This document shows positions 22,515 through 33,436 of a stretch of DNA of 64,000 bases, piece after piece. The notes beneath the pieces are model-generated. The model searched no databases, was not told the origin of the DNA, and saw nothing but the letters and a program-made list of their open reading frames with translations. Made by a program: the position numbers and the translations under genes. This stretch comes from Cercophora sp. LCS_1. Its lineage: Eukaryota; Ascomycota; Sordariomycetes; Sordariales; Lasiosphaeriaceae. The DNA lies in NCBI GenBank assembly GCA_036250225.1, contig JAPZLL010000007.1:124001-188000 (forward strand). The letters are read 5' to 3'. How positions within the stretch are numbered: the first letter of the stretch is position 1; every line of letters begins with the position of its first letter.

Positions 22515-24642
22515 TCACTCCTCAGCCTCCTCCTCCCCGGCCTCCCGCTCGCGATTAGCCCGAGCGCGGCCCCGCTCGACGCGCGACTCCTCCTCCAACT
22601 CCTCCCTCGCCCGCTGCTGCTGGTTGCCATACCAGCCGGGCTGGTAGGCGTTGCCTGGCTGGTGGTGGTGCAAACCACCAGGCTGCTCCATCGGGGCCGG
22701 GGCCGGCATGTACGCCGGCCCGTGGGCGTACCCCATGGCCATGGGCACGCCCCACGGGTTGTACCCGTGCTGCTGGTGCGCATAGGCCTGCGCGGCCTGC
22801 GCAGCCTGGAACTGCGCGTGCAGCTGATGCCGCAGTTGGTGGACCTCCACGACTGCGTTGTGCAGGGCCTCCTGCACGTGGGTGGCCTCGTTGGCGCCGC
22901 CGTTGGTGGGGCCGCCGGGGGCGGCAGCTTGGTTATTGTTGGCCACCGGGTTGCGGTTGGCCAGGGCCTCCTCAAGAGCAACGATGCGGTTCTGGAGGGC
23001 ATCGATTCTGGGGTCCGCCTGGGGGCCGGCCACTGCGGTCTCGACTCTGGCGGCAAAGGTGGTGACCGTGTCGTTGATGGCCTCGATTGTCTCCTTCACC
23101 TCTGCGATGTTGCTCTTGATAGCCTCCTTGACGCCGGTAATATCTTCCCTCAAGCCATCGCAAGCGCCGCCGATGGTATCAACTCGCATCGTCAAAGCCT
23201 CGATATCGTTGTTGGAGACATCGATGCGGTTCTCAGTTGACTTGATGGTGGCGGCGTTGGTGTTGGCGGTACTAGCCTCGGCGTCGATCGCAAGAGCAGT
23301 TGCCTCAGGATCACGGGTGGCAGCCTCGTTATCAAGGTGAACAGAGTCGTTGGTATTGACTCCAGCGCCAGTGATGTTAGGGGGAGCCATTCCAGCGACG
23401 TCGGGGGCTAGAACGGGATGGGGAAATGTGTATACAACGGTATATATCTCGGCGCTCGGAGCAGTAGAGTCGTCCTCGTCAGCCGTAAGATCAACAGTGG
23501 CAGGATTGTTGTTCTCGATGGACGGAACAGCTGCGGCGAGGTGGCTGCTCTGCTGGTTGTCGCGAGCGACACCAGCGCTGGCAGTTACGCGATCGTTGCT
23601 GACGGTATCCATCTTGGGAGAAGTACTGCTTGGAGTCAGTATCAAAGGCAGCTGAAGTTGGTGCAAAGAGAAAATAAATTACGTACCTCGGGTTGTTGAT
23701 CTTGGGTTTAGGTGTCTCAGATCTGGTGGTAGAAGGAATCGTTGTTGAGGGAATCGTTGTTGAGGGAATCGTTGTTGAGGGAATCGTTGTTGAGGGAATC
23801 GTGGTAGAAGGAATCGTGGTTGAGGGAATCGTGGCAGGAGGAGTTGAAGGAAGTGTTGGGGGAAGAGACTTTGCGACCTTGGCGCGCTCCGTGGCCTTCC
23901 TTTTATTTCTGGTCTCGTAGAAATCCGACCGAAAAAGAACGTCGAGGTCGAGAGCGGGGGCTTTTTTGAACGTCTTCCATGGAGCAACGTTCCTCTCGAG
24001 CCACTCAGGGTCGTCAAAACCGGCGCCGGCCCAAAACGGACCCGGCACGCGGTCGTCATCTGGCTCCTCGAGCATCCATTCGAGCTCGAGCACCAACCAC
24101 GGCTTCTGCAGCGTGTATGGGAATTGGCCCCTATTATCGGGGCGCGTGAAGTTGAGCACCTTGAGGGCCATAACGATAGATGGCCTGCACCAACCCGGAA
24201 GGGCCCCGTTCTTCGCAACTGCCTCATCCCAGGTCTTGGCCTTCCAGTTGTTGGCGTTGTCCTGGCGCCACTGGTGCAGGTCGTGGCAGGTTTTCCGCAC
24301 CGATACCCACAGTGGGTGCGAAATCATATCGGCGGACTCCTTTTGGGCACGATCCAACTCAGCCCACACGATGCCCATGTCGATGTGGGTTGGAAAGCCC
24401 TGCTTGCAGTGCTGACGGCGGTAAGCCTTCAAAGCACTCCAGATCCACGAGCTCTTGAGATCTCTGATAGCCATGGCGTCCTGCTCGTTCGTTTCGGCCG
24501 CCTTATCGATGGCGTCGAGGTACGCCTCAGCGGTGGCGTAATCGCTCGGCATAGGGAAGTGTTTCGTAAAGCGAACGCGCATCGGCGTCGAGGCGGTAGG
24601 GCCAGGCGTTCCGCTGGTGCCAGGGGTAGCAGAAGCCATCAT
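22515..24642 (-). CDS. Orphan coiled-coil protein with pentapeptide repeat and SIM-like motif
   Basis: Two exons (24642..23687 and 23625..22515) joined by a 61-nt intron (GTACGT donor, CTGAC branch, AGCAG acceptor) give 688 residues. The N-terminal half is an unrecognised Trp-rich region (SSWIWSALKAYRRQ, PLWVSVRKTCHDLHQW, LVLELEWMLEEPDDD). Residues 272-306 are seven copies of IPSTT, encoded by a 15-bp minisatellite. After the splice, a VDLTADEDD stretch at 364-372 resembles a SUMO-interaction motif. A long coiled coil follows at about 445-545 (heptads such as EAIKSNIAEVKETIEAIND, then DALQNRIVALEEALANRN). The tail is Gln/Tyr/Pro/Gly-rich and ends in an RE/EE-rich run. No signal peptide or membrane helix. 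Function unknown; probably a lineage-restricted scaffold-type protein. The two adjacent ATGs at 24642 and 24639 are equivalent. Confidence 0.75.
23726..23830 (-). repeat. 15-bp in-frame coding minisatellite, seven units
   Basis: Seven 15-bp units of the type GTTGTTGAGGGAATC (plus strand), with two unit variants (GTGGTAGAAGGAATC at both ends of the array). On the coding strand each unit encodes IPSTT. Four central units are identical, implying recent expansion. Confidence 0.95.
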
Positions 24643-27600
24643 CACTACTAATTGCTAATGATAGCGATAGATATGGGCTATTGAAGTGGTGAGGTTGGAG
24701 AAGAAGATACAGAAGCACGATTGAGAACCAAGCTCAAGGGGCGAGGGAAGGCGGGAGGATGGTGGTTTGTTGTGGAAGATTGAGGGTTGGAAGGAGAAGG
24801 TTGAAGGTTGAAGGAAGAGGGTTGGAGGTAAGAGCTGAAAGTTGGAAAAGGGGTTGTCCTTGGAGGTCCACCTAGTAGGAGGGGCGAGATCAGGCCTGGG
24901 CGAGATGAAAGGCTTTGGCAAGCCGGGCGAGGGGCGACGAGATTCGACGAGGAAGTACGGAGGTGGTGAAAGGCTAGGAGTAGAAGGTGCAAGCTGCACG
25001 TGGTTAACGTGAGTGTTGGGCAACCTATACATAGGTAGCTGAAGGGACGAGATAAGAGGCCGAGAGTGGGGGGTGGAGGGAAGAAGTTGTGAGTACAGGA
25101 TCGCTTCTATGTAGGTAGAAGGTGGAAGGGTGTAACAAGAAGAATAAGGTGGGAGGAGCTGAGAGGCAATGGAGGGATACAGAAGGAGGAACTCTAAAAG
25201 ACTATGGATGATATGAGAGGATGCAGTAGGGTGCTGGCTGGGTGAGAGGGAAGAGAGGGCAGAAGACTGAGGCTGAGTGTAAGGCTACCCACACACAAAT
25301 CAAGGGCTGTGGTGGCAAGATGGAGTAAAAGGAAAGCAAGAGGGGTAGGTAGGAGTAGGGGGGGTATGAGAGAGGGAGTAAAGGGAGCCGTATGGAAGGA
25401 CAAGGTTACATACCTTAGAGGAACGGGGTTGATGAAAGGAGGAGGAAGAGAGGGCGGAGGGTGAAGGCCGCATATTTATGGTTGTGAGCTGGGAAGCCCG
25501 GAGGCGTCCGGCGCGCGGGTGCAGGACTGTGAATCCGCAACGAGGAGGTGAATCAAAGAGCAAAGGAGAAAAAGACTCGAAGCCGGCGGAAGACGGGGAG
25601 GTCGGCGGTAGTTTCTGGAGTGAAATATGTGGAAAACTCTTCATGGGGGCGAGAGTTGGAAAAGGATGAGCTTCAAACTTCAGACCGTGCTACAAAAGGA
25701 AGGGGTCGCGAGATGGGGAGTGGGAAGAAGAAAGAGTTATGGATGGTGTGGGATGGTGAGCAGGAGTGAAGAAGAACACCCATTCGGCAAAGAGGATAGA
25801 CAAAAGCCCGCATATCTAGACACAGATGAGGAGAACGAAGCCGCCGGAGGATCGCGATTGGCCGCCAAAGACTAAAAAAGCACCCCGGACGATAATATTT
25901 GGTAGCGAGGAGTAAAGAAACAGGGCCTTATTGGGAACGTTGGTCAGCGGTCTCAACTGAATATAGGAGGGCACATAGTTACGAATCTGAGGGAAAGGGA
26001 GCAATGGGATCGCGACGCGAACGTGGGATCACCAGGATCAAGGAACCTTAATGAGGTCTCGGCAGACTTCACAAGTTGTGACGGTGAAGGGCAATAAGGG
26101 GGTCCAGATGCGAGCATATCAGATCGCGACATCCCTTCACTTGAGCAGTCAGAAGGTCGGGGGAATACCAAAGCTCGGGACAAGGAGACCACAGCAAAGA
26201 ACACATTAGATCTCGTCATTGGCGTGAGATCGTGAAGTAAGAAAAAACCAGCTCTTTCGGCAGGCAGTGAAGGCACCAAACGAAGAGGAGTGAGTTATTG
26301 AGCCACAGCAGAACACGGGAAATGTAACCAGACATGAACAGTCCTTGACATACAGATTCAGGGGCAACAGGCAACGAGAAAGAACGAGACAGTGAGGGCA
26401 GAAGAAGAATCAAAACAGCAAGCCAAGACCAATGGGCGACTCAAGAGATAGAGGTTTCTCTCAAGCCATACGTGTTGGGATCTTTAAACGGGGGCAATGA
26501 TGATGAAGGGAGCAATTATGACTGAGCGACGGCTTAGAATTTGGATTGCAAAGTGTGAAACCCTCTTCAGTGTGTGGAATCACAACTAGGCAAAAACACA
26601 ATCACAAAGGTGTGAAAACATGAAAACATGAGGAGACCTAATAATGTTTGCATCGGTGTGGAGATTGTATGTGAATCATGCTCAGTGATATTAAACCGCC
26701 GAGTAACATCCCCCGCAACCATGAATTCACCAACTTCGTGATACAAGTTTATATCGAGGGTCTGGGGTGAGATATGTATACTTCCGGGAATGGGTTGCCG
26801 CGCGCAGAAGCGCTGATCTCAAATCTGGGGCTAGCAAACCTGGATGGACTACAACCTGGAAGTTTGAACCATAATTTCTGATTCAACCGCAGAAGGAAAT
26901 CATCTGAAAAGCCATGTTCGATTTTGAGATGGAGGTCTTGGTGCAAAAATAAGACATGCTATAAGAGGGAAGGAAGTCCTGTTGATATAGACTGGTATCC
27001 TGCCACTTCTCGGCTGGCTTCTCACTCCCCCGTCACCAGGGTTCGACGGTGCGGCATGGGGCCATGACGCAAGTTCTGCATCCGTTTGCACATTCTTCTT
27101 GTAAGCAAGCGGACAAAATGATGCCGATTTAGTCGTTGTTGTTGAGCACTGACAAAGCAACCTGGAGCGGCACAGATCAATGGTTCTACATGCACGCCGT
27201 CGGAAAGGTGAGGCGTGTGTCCGTGATACTACCCTGCAAAGGCAAGCTGATGTCCGAGCATTTGCCTCGAAAGGTATGTGCCTGGTAGGGCTGTCTGACT
27301 TACCCAGCCAACATTGACCGTCACCTCCTTAAAGCGGAATTTTGACAGCGCGGCTCAGGGGCACAGCACAAGGTCGTGATCACGACCACCTCGGACCCAA
27401 AGTACTAGAAGAGAGGCAGAGCAATGCCAGGGTAGTGATTACATCTCATTGACGCCGCAATTGCATCAATGAACCAACAACTTGAAAGTTATGGTAAGGC
27501 CAGTGGTATAGTCTAAATCCATACCTACCCAGCCCCAGCCCTGGACTTTTGAGTTGCATTCAGATGCAGTGAGACGGCAAGGCTTACACAAGTTCGTCCA

Positions 27601-27826
27601 GTTCCTTGTAGCCCCTGAGCACGTCAACACGTTCTTCCACAGCTCATCGTATGCGTATCCTCCAGCCTTGTCTCAGCCCGACATCAGCTCGATGGCTCGG
27701 GATTGAAAATAGTATAAAGACAGCGTCTCCCCTCTCCAGATTCTAGAACAAGTCAGCACCACTTCAGCAGCAAGCCAGCCTCCAACCGACACATCACAAC
27801 CAAAACCAACACTTCCAACTTTCAAA
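24643..27826. other. Long spacer with strong purine skew
   Basis: 3.2 kb without a supportable gene. From about 24690 to 25800 the plus strand is dominated by G and A, so the minus-strand leader of the coiled-coil orphan is pyrimidine-rich; translations here are low-complexity (Pro/Ser/Leu). Beyond 25900 the sequence is AT-richer and featureless apart from the promoter at its end. Confidence 0.5.
27713..27718 (+). promoter_or_regulatory. TATA box of the small secreted protein gene
   Basis: TATAAA 109 nt upstream of the ATG at 27827, with a C/A-rich leader between, a typical layout for highly expressed fungal secreted proteins. Confidence 0.5.
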
Positions 27827-28312
27827 ATGAAGTCCACCACATTCCTCATCGCCGTCCTGGCAACCCTCGCCTCCGCCACCCCCGTCCAGCCCAACCTCGT
27901 CCCCCGCCAACATGCCCCCACCGGTGCCTCAGTCACAGGCTTTACCGTAACCCGCAACGCAACTCACATCAAGTAATCACCTCTCTCCCTCCTCTTTCAT
28001 CCCAGCTGACAGATGAAAAGCTACGCCGCCACCGTCGAAATCACCCCAGGCCACGCCCCCGTCACCTACACCCACTCCACGGCAGGCACAACCCTCCCAA
28101 CCAGCAGCGGTTTCTACAGCAGCGCGGACCCCAATCAACTCTTTCGCTGGAACAGGATCCCTGTCCCTGCACCGGGTCAGTATCGCATTGTTGTGACGGA
28201 TGCGCATACACCGGGCTCGTCGTTCAATTTTGATTTTCTGTCGCCTGTTTCGAACTGGGCTGGGGCTGGGGGGGTTGTTTATACGGGGCCAGCGGATTTT
28301 TTGCTTGATTAG
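27827..28312 (+). CDS. Small secreted cysteine-free protein
   Basis: Two exons (27827..27972 and 28021..28312) give 145 residues. The intron (48 nt) uses GTAATC as donor, CTGAC as branch site and AAAAG as acceptor; nearer AGs (CCCAG, GACAG) run into TGA stops, so this is the only acceptor that works with that donor. The result reads VTRNATHINYAATVEITPGH across the junction. The signal peptide is 1-18 (ending LASA), followed by a short propeptide-like stretch with a dibasic-type site (LVPRQ). The mature part is beta-rich, with N-glycosylation sites (RNAT) and no cysteine. I do not recognise the family; an effector-like or cell-surface role is speculation. Confidence 0.7.
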
Positions 28313-29426
28313 AGGAAATACATGGGATTAGAGTGTTGGGGGAGAAGCTGAGAAAGGAGGCTGTGAGGCATGGAGTGGAGGATGGTGAAACTGGGAGAGG
28401 GATGAGATTTCGATTCTTCGGAGGACATTTTTGGGCCGTTGGGGATGGGCGGTTGTTTGGTGAATAGATTGATTCCTCTTCAAGGAATTGTTCTTGTTGA
28501 GATTGAAGTGATACGTATTCATGGTTGTAACTTCCGTGATTGCTGGTCAAGTGGTTCTGCGGCGCACCTTCCCCAGCAAGCCCCCGACGGTAAAATCGCA
28601 AACCAGCAAATTGGGAGGGATTTTCTTTTGAGAAAAGGGACCCATATAATACTACAAGGAGTTGGAATAATTTGATGCCTTCAGACATTATTTCCAGCCC
28701 TGGGGATGTCATTTCTATGTCTATTGGTCAATATGACTGCCCATTTACACCGACTGGATAAAATCAGGCGCGGCTTTTCTCTCTTATTTTTTTCCACCAC
28801 CATCTTGCCCTGAGATCCCGAGGCACGAAACGTCTTCAGAATTTCGACTTTATGCTGTTTGTGGTGGTTCATCTCAATACCATCCCCTTGTTCGACGTCT
28901 AGTCACTGTATTATCTTCAGGCGACCATGACCAAGCCGAAAAGGACCACCAGGCTTCACCACCACGTCGTCGCACCACACCCCAAGAACAAAAAACTCAC
29001 CAAATCCCCAAATTCGCCTCCTGTTCCTGAACCAGCACATGCAAGAAATCGCGGGCCACCCATTTGGCCGGCTCGCACTTCCTGATTGGCCCCGCCTCAC
29101 ACGCCATCATCTCGCCGACGAAATTGACCATCGACACCCCGACTCTGGGGTACATGAGCCCCACCTCCCAATTGGCGGGGAAGTCACATCGTCGCCCCAA
29201 CAAGGTGCCAACTCCCGGCTTGGCAACGACCCCCTCTGCCAACATCACCACCATTTGCCTCTTGACAATTACATACGCGCCGCTTGTTGCTTTTCCTACC
29301 ATCCACTGCTACCCTTGACGGTCACTGCCCCTCAAACACGACCAACATCCAATAGGCGAACCAAGAACAAGACATATCACATGGCGATGAGAGATGTACC
29401 ACCTCCCGCAAACCGAGGGATGGACG

Positions 29427-29454
29427 GTCAGTCAGTCAGTCAGTCAGTCAGTCA
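29427..29454. repeat. (GTCA)7 microsatellite
   Basis: Seven uninterrupted GTCA units directly upstream of the TATA box at 29463 and about 80 nt before the oxidase ATG. Confidence 0.95.
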
Positions 29455-29462
29455 GTCCGTCA

Positions 29463-29468
29463 TATAAA
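29463..29468 (+). promoter_or_regulatory. TATA box of the secreted oxidase gene
   Basis: TATAAA 69 nt upstream of the preferred ATG (29537). It lies only 15 nt upstream of the more distal in-frame ATG at 29483, which favours the later start. Confidence 0.45.
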
Positions 29469-29536
29469 GCCGCAAAGATGAGATGACAGCACGAAAGGAA
29501 AGACCAGGGCCTCATGGTCTGTACTCACTGCCCGCC

Positions 29537-31269
29537 ATGTTCCGCCTCGCGATATCCTCACTGCTCTTGCACACCACCACAGCCCTAGTCTACAACACCT
29601 TTGACGGCCCCGGCTTCCCCTCCTGCCACAATGTCTCACGCATCGAAACCCCCACCTCCTTCTCCCAGCTCGTATCCATCGTGAAGTCCGCAGCCCAGAC
29701 AAAATCCCGCATACGCGCCGCAGGCAAAGGCCACATGTGGTACGACACGCAGTGCAGCGACGCCGAGACCATCATTGTCCAAACCGAGCGTGTCAACGGT
29801 ATTTACGACTTCACTCTACCCCCCGGCGCAACCGAGGGTTCAGTCGTGGTAGACGCCGGCGTGACCTTTTTCCAGCTAGCCGAGTACCTCCACGACCGCG
29901 GTGCGTCGGTGGGGTACACCCTGACCAACTGGAATATCAGTTTCGGCGGGAGCGTGGCCATGGGGGCGCATCGGTCGTCAATACGGGAGCATTCCATGGT
30001 TGCGGCGGGGGCGTTGGCGCTGGATATCATTGATGGGCGCGGGGAGGTACGGCATATCGAGAGAAATGAGGGCGATGAGGAGTGGCTTGCTGCCTCGACG
30101 TCGTTGGGCTTGCTGGGTGTCATTGCGCGGATTAAGCTGCGGGTGTATCCTGATGCCAAGGTTTTCGCGAAGCAGGATACGTATGATGAGAAGGAGATTC
30201 TGGAGGGCGATATTTATGGGCTCATTGCGCCGTATGCTACGGCTAATCTTTGGGTGAGTTTTGCCCCCCCTCGCCACTGGTGTGTCTGGTTGCTGAGGGA
30301 GAAAAAAACAGTGGTGGCCGTACAAGAGAAAGTTTCACCATCGGTATTACGATGTTGTGCCCGCCGAGTCGACGCCCCAAGAGGGATTCCAGAATACCTT
30401 CTCGATCACGGACCTCGAGGCGTTCGCGGCAAAGGGTCTGCTGAACAGCGGCAAGTATCTGGCTACCTCGAACATGCTAGCCGAGGAGATCTTTTTTGGG
30501 ATCTGGGAGAAGCCGAATTTCCGTGAGAAGACGACGAATAAGAATATCGACAAGTGGCCGGTGTATGGGTGGAACTACGATGTTCTCATTGGGGGACTGT
30601 ATCCAGACCAGAAGCCCGAGTGGGATTATGACCTTCGCGGATACACGCTCGAGCTTGCGTTCCCGGTGCAGATGGCAAACAAGATGCTGCAGAGGGTGCG
30701 GAAGCTGTTCGACGACGAGTTGAAGAGGGGCATTGTCATGACTTCGACGTATCGGAGTGGGATTAACATCAAGTGTAAGTCTCAGTCGGAGAGACAGCGA
30801 GATGAAGCTGACACGGTCATAGTTGGCAAGGCGTATTACGACCTCCTCGGCCAGGGCACGTATAATACTTCTGATGGATTGGATTGGACCAAGGGCGTCA
30901 TCATGTTTGACTTTCCTTCGTTCCGGCCGACTGTTGGTGATAACAAGCGGTTTAATGAGCCGTTTTGTAAGTGCATGTGGTGTGGAAGACAGAAAAAGGG
31001 GTGCTGACTGTTGTCTACAGATCACAAGGTTGCAAACACGCTCATTGACGAGTTCCCTTGCCGTCCGCACTGGACCAAGAACTCGAGGGATGTACTCACC
31101 CGATCGGTCAAGAACTTGGATCCCAATGTGAGTGAAGTGACTTTGCAGTAGGAGCAAAGAGATTTCTGACGACGTCTAGCATCTACGACGGTTCAATGAG
31201 GTTAGGAAGAGGTTTGACCCGGATGGCATCTATAGGAGTGTTGTTGGGGAGATCTTGGGGCTCTACTAG
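29537..31269 (+). CDS. Secreted FAD-dependent oxidase, VAO / aldonolactone oxidase type
   Basis: Five exons (29537..30253, 30312..30774, 30823..30966, 31021..31127, 31180..31269) give 506 residues, all in phase. The start at 29537 is chosen because it opens directly with a signal peptide (MFRLAISSLLLHTTTALV); an ATG 18 codons upstream would bury it. The FAD-binding PCMH domain occupies about 30-220: RAAGKGHMWYDT, in which H66 sits where sugar-lactone oxidases bind FAD covalently, and NISFGGSVAMGAHRSS. The C-terminal D-arabinono-1,4-lactone-oxidase domain ends with HWTKN and FDPDGIYRSVVGEILGLY. Relatives oxidise aldonolactones or sugars with O2, making H2O2. The family's mitochondrial ALO1 lacks a signal peptide, so this is a secreted paralogue with unknown substrate. 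Confidence 0.85.
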
Positions 31270-33436
31270 GCCAATGGATCTCAGAACACAGTCAAGAAAT
31301 TCCCTATGTAAACGCCACTGAAGCCATTCAAGCATGTGCCTGTTCCCCAGGAAGAAATGTCGCAACACAATCGGGACCCATCGTCCTCATCCATCCCAAG
31401 GTCCAGAAGCAACTGTCACAATTCTCCCTCGTTTCGACTGATCTCTTGATACGCTTAGCCGTGACAGCATCAGAGCACGTTTCCCACAGACCTCGCGTCT
31501 CTATTGATAGCTGTCATCCCCTCTCGTACTGACACGTCCGCCGACATCTCCGGCGAACGGACATCTCTGGTCCCAAAATACCACATCGTCACCCACACAC
31601 CCTGTGGCGTACAAGGAACCGGAGGTCAAAGTGACCACCAGCATCATCAAACAAACAAAAGATCAGATGAAAGTCCCATCCCCAACCTATTTTTAACTTG
31701 ACTAGCCAACGCCATGGTGGGGGTCCCCTCGATCGTGAGCCACGTCGTCGGGGTCACTGATCTTCCCGATAACAGGGGCCACCGAGGATCAGAAACAACA
31801 GGGCTGCCCTGGGCGTCAAAAAAAAAAACCCCCATGTCATGTTTGTCGACAAGGGTTCCACCCGTAACCCTTCAAGTTGGTGGCGTCGTGATCCTTCCCC
31901 TATGCTTTTGAAGGCATAACCACCAACATCTTCGACACATCTTCGACAACACCATCAACCCTTCCAAATAAACACAAAATCCAAATATCCAAAACCCGCC
32001 CCCCAAAAACCTCAATCGCATAACCAGTACAATCCCCCTTGCATCCAATCCTCCTCGTTCCAGTGCGCCACACCCATCCGGTCAGCGGGAGCGCACTAAC
32101 AATTTCCGTTCCCTTCCCCCAATGGAGAACCGCTGAGCCCAAGCAGAACCCCTGCAACAGACGTCTCAACCCCCTTCACCCCGTTTCACCACCTCCCTCC
32201 GACACAGGTCCGACCGCCCGGTGCCCACAGCAAAGAAAAGCCCAGCATGACGCCCAGACGACAACATGAGACACGGATCGCTCTGGCTACGACATCCGAA
32301 AAAAACCCTTTCTCCTTTTCGTCGTTCTGTCCATGGGCGCTTCAGAGTCTAGCATGGCCCCCAAATCCCGTGTCAATTCCCCCCATCCCGCTGCAAACCA
32401 CCTCACCAAGCTGTAGGCGACGACTGCACCAATTGGTTGCACCGTCGCTATTGCATCCCCCATTCCGTATCCCACTGACTGCTGCACCACCACCCACTGT
32501 AGCATTGGCACCCACCACACCCACCGCAAAGCTCACCACTCATTCCATTCGTAACTTGCGCTGTGTTTACCATTTATCTTTAAAGACTACTACTGAGAGA
32601 GAGAGAGAGTGAGAAAAAAAAAAAAACCGTGGTCACAGACCCGAGATTTTTATATAAACATCATTACGCCGCCGTGAAGATGTAGATAGAACCAAAAAGA
32701 AAAAAAAAAGACCCAAGGAAAAGAAAAACCGCTCTCCCAAGTCCCCTCCGTCCCAAGTGTCCAATGTGATTCATGTGGCAACAGTGAGAACAAGTGGTGT
32801 GTGTGATAAACATCATTCTTTTTCTAAACCCTTTTTCTCCCAATCCCCCTTTTTTTTTAACTTGCATCATCGCAGGCGTGCGTGGGGAGAACAGACGTAG
32901 GTGACGGGGTTGTGTAGAGAGAAAAGTGCTTTCTAAGGTAGGTAGGTATTCGGTACGCCGTTTTGCAAATATATAAAACCTGCTTTGATGTGGAGGACAC
33001 CGCGAAAAACACACATAACAATTAAGAAGACTCCCATAGGCTGTTTGTCATCGTGGTTGGAGAAAAAGAAAGGATAGAAAAAGAAAAAAAAGTTTGTTGT
33101 GTATCATACACACCGTCCTCCCGTAGTGAACCCCCATGAATCACGATAGGCACCCCGCCATACCAGCAACAAAAAAAAACCGATGCCCAGCCAGACAGGA
33201 GACAGAGGAGGGCGGGCGTGGAGAATAGTTCCCGGGCCGGGAACAAGGGTATCATCCTCCACACCCGGCCTGTTCTCCGATCCCTTCGGCAACCAGAGAG
33301 CTTCCCCCAGGACATCCGGACCTTCCGGGACATCCAGGGCGTGACGGCAAGGTATCATGCTTGAGTCCGCCCGAGCAAGTGCCGTCGCAGGGAGGACGGG
33401 GCGATACACACGCCAAAGTCAAAGAGGGAACCCGCC
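31270..33436. other. Intergenic between convergent genes, no gene seen
   Basis: 2.2 kb separating two 3' ends. It holds a short (GA)n tract near 32594-32609 and several A or T homopolymers. No frame has convincing features. Confidence 0.5.

Larger units (their letters stand above)
28313..29536. other. Intergenic, 3' UTR and promoter
   Basis: 1.2 kb with no supportable gene. It contains a (GTCA)7 microsatellite and a TATA box just upstream of the oxidase gene. Confidence 0.5.
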
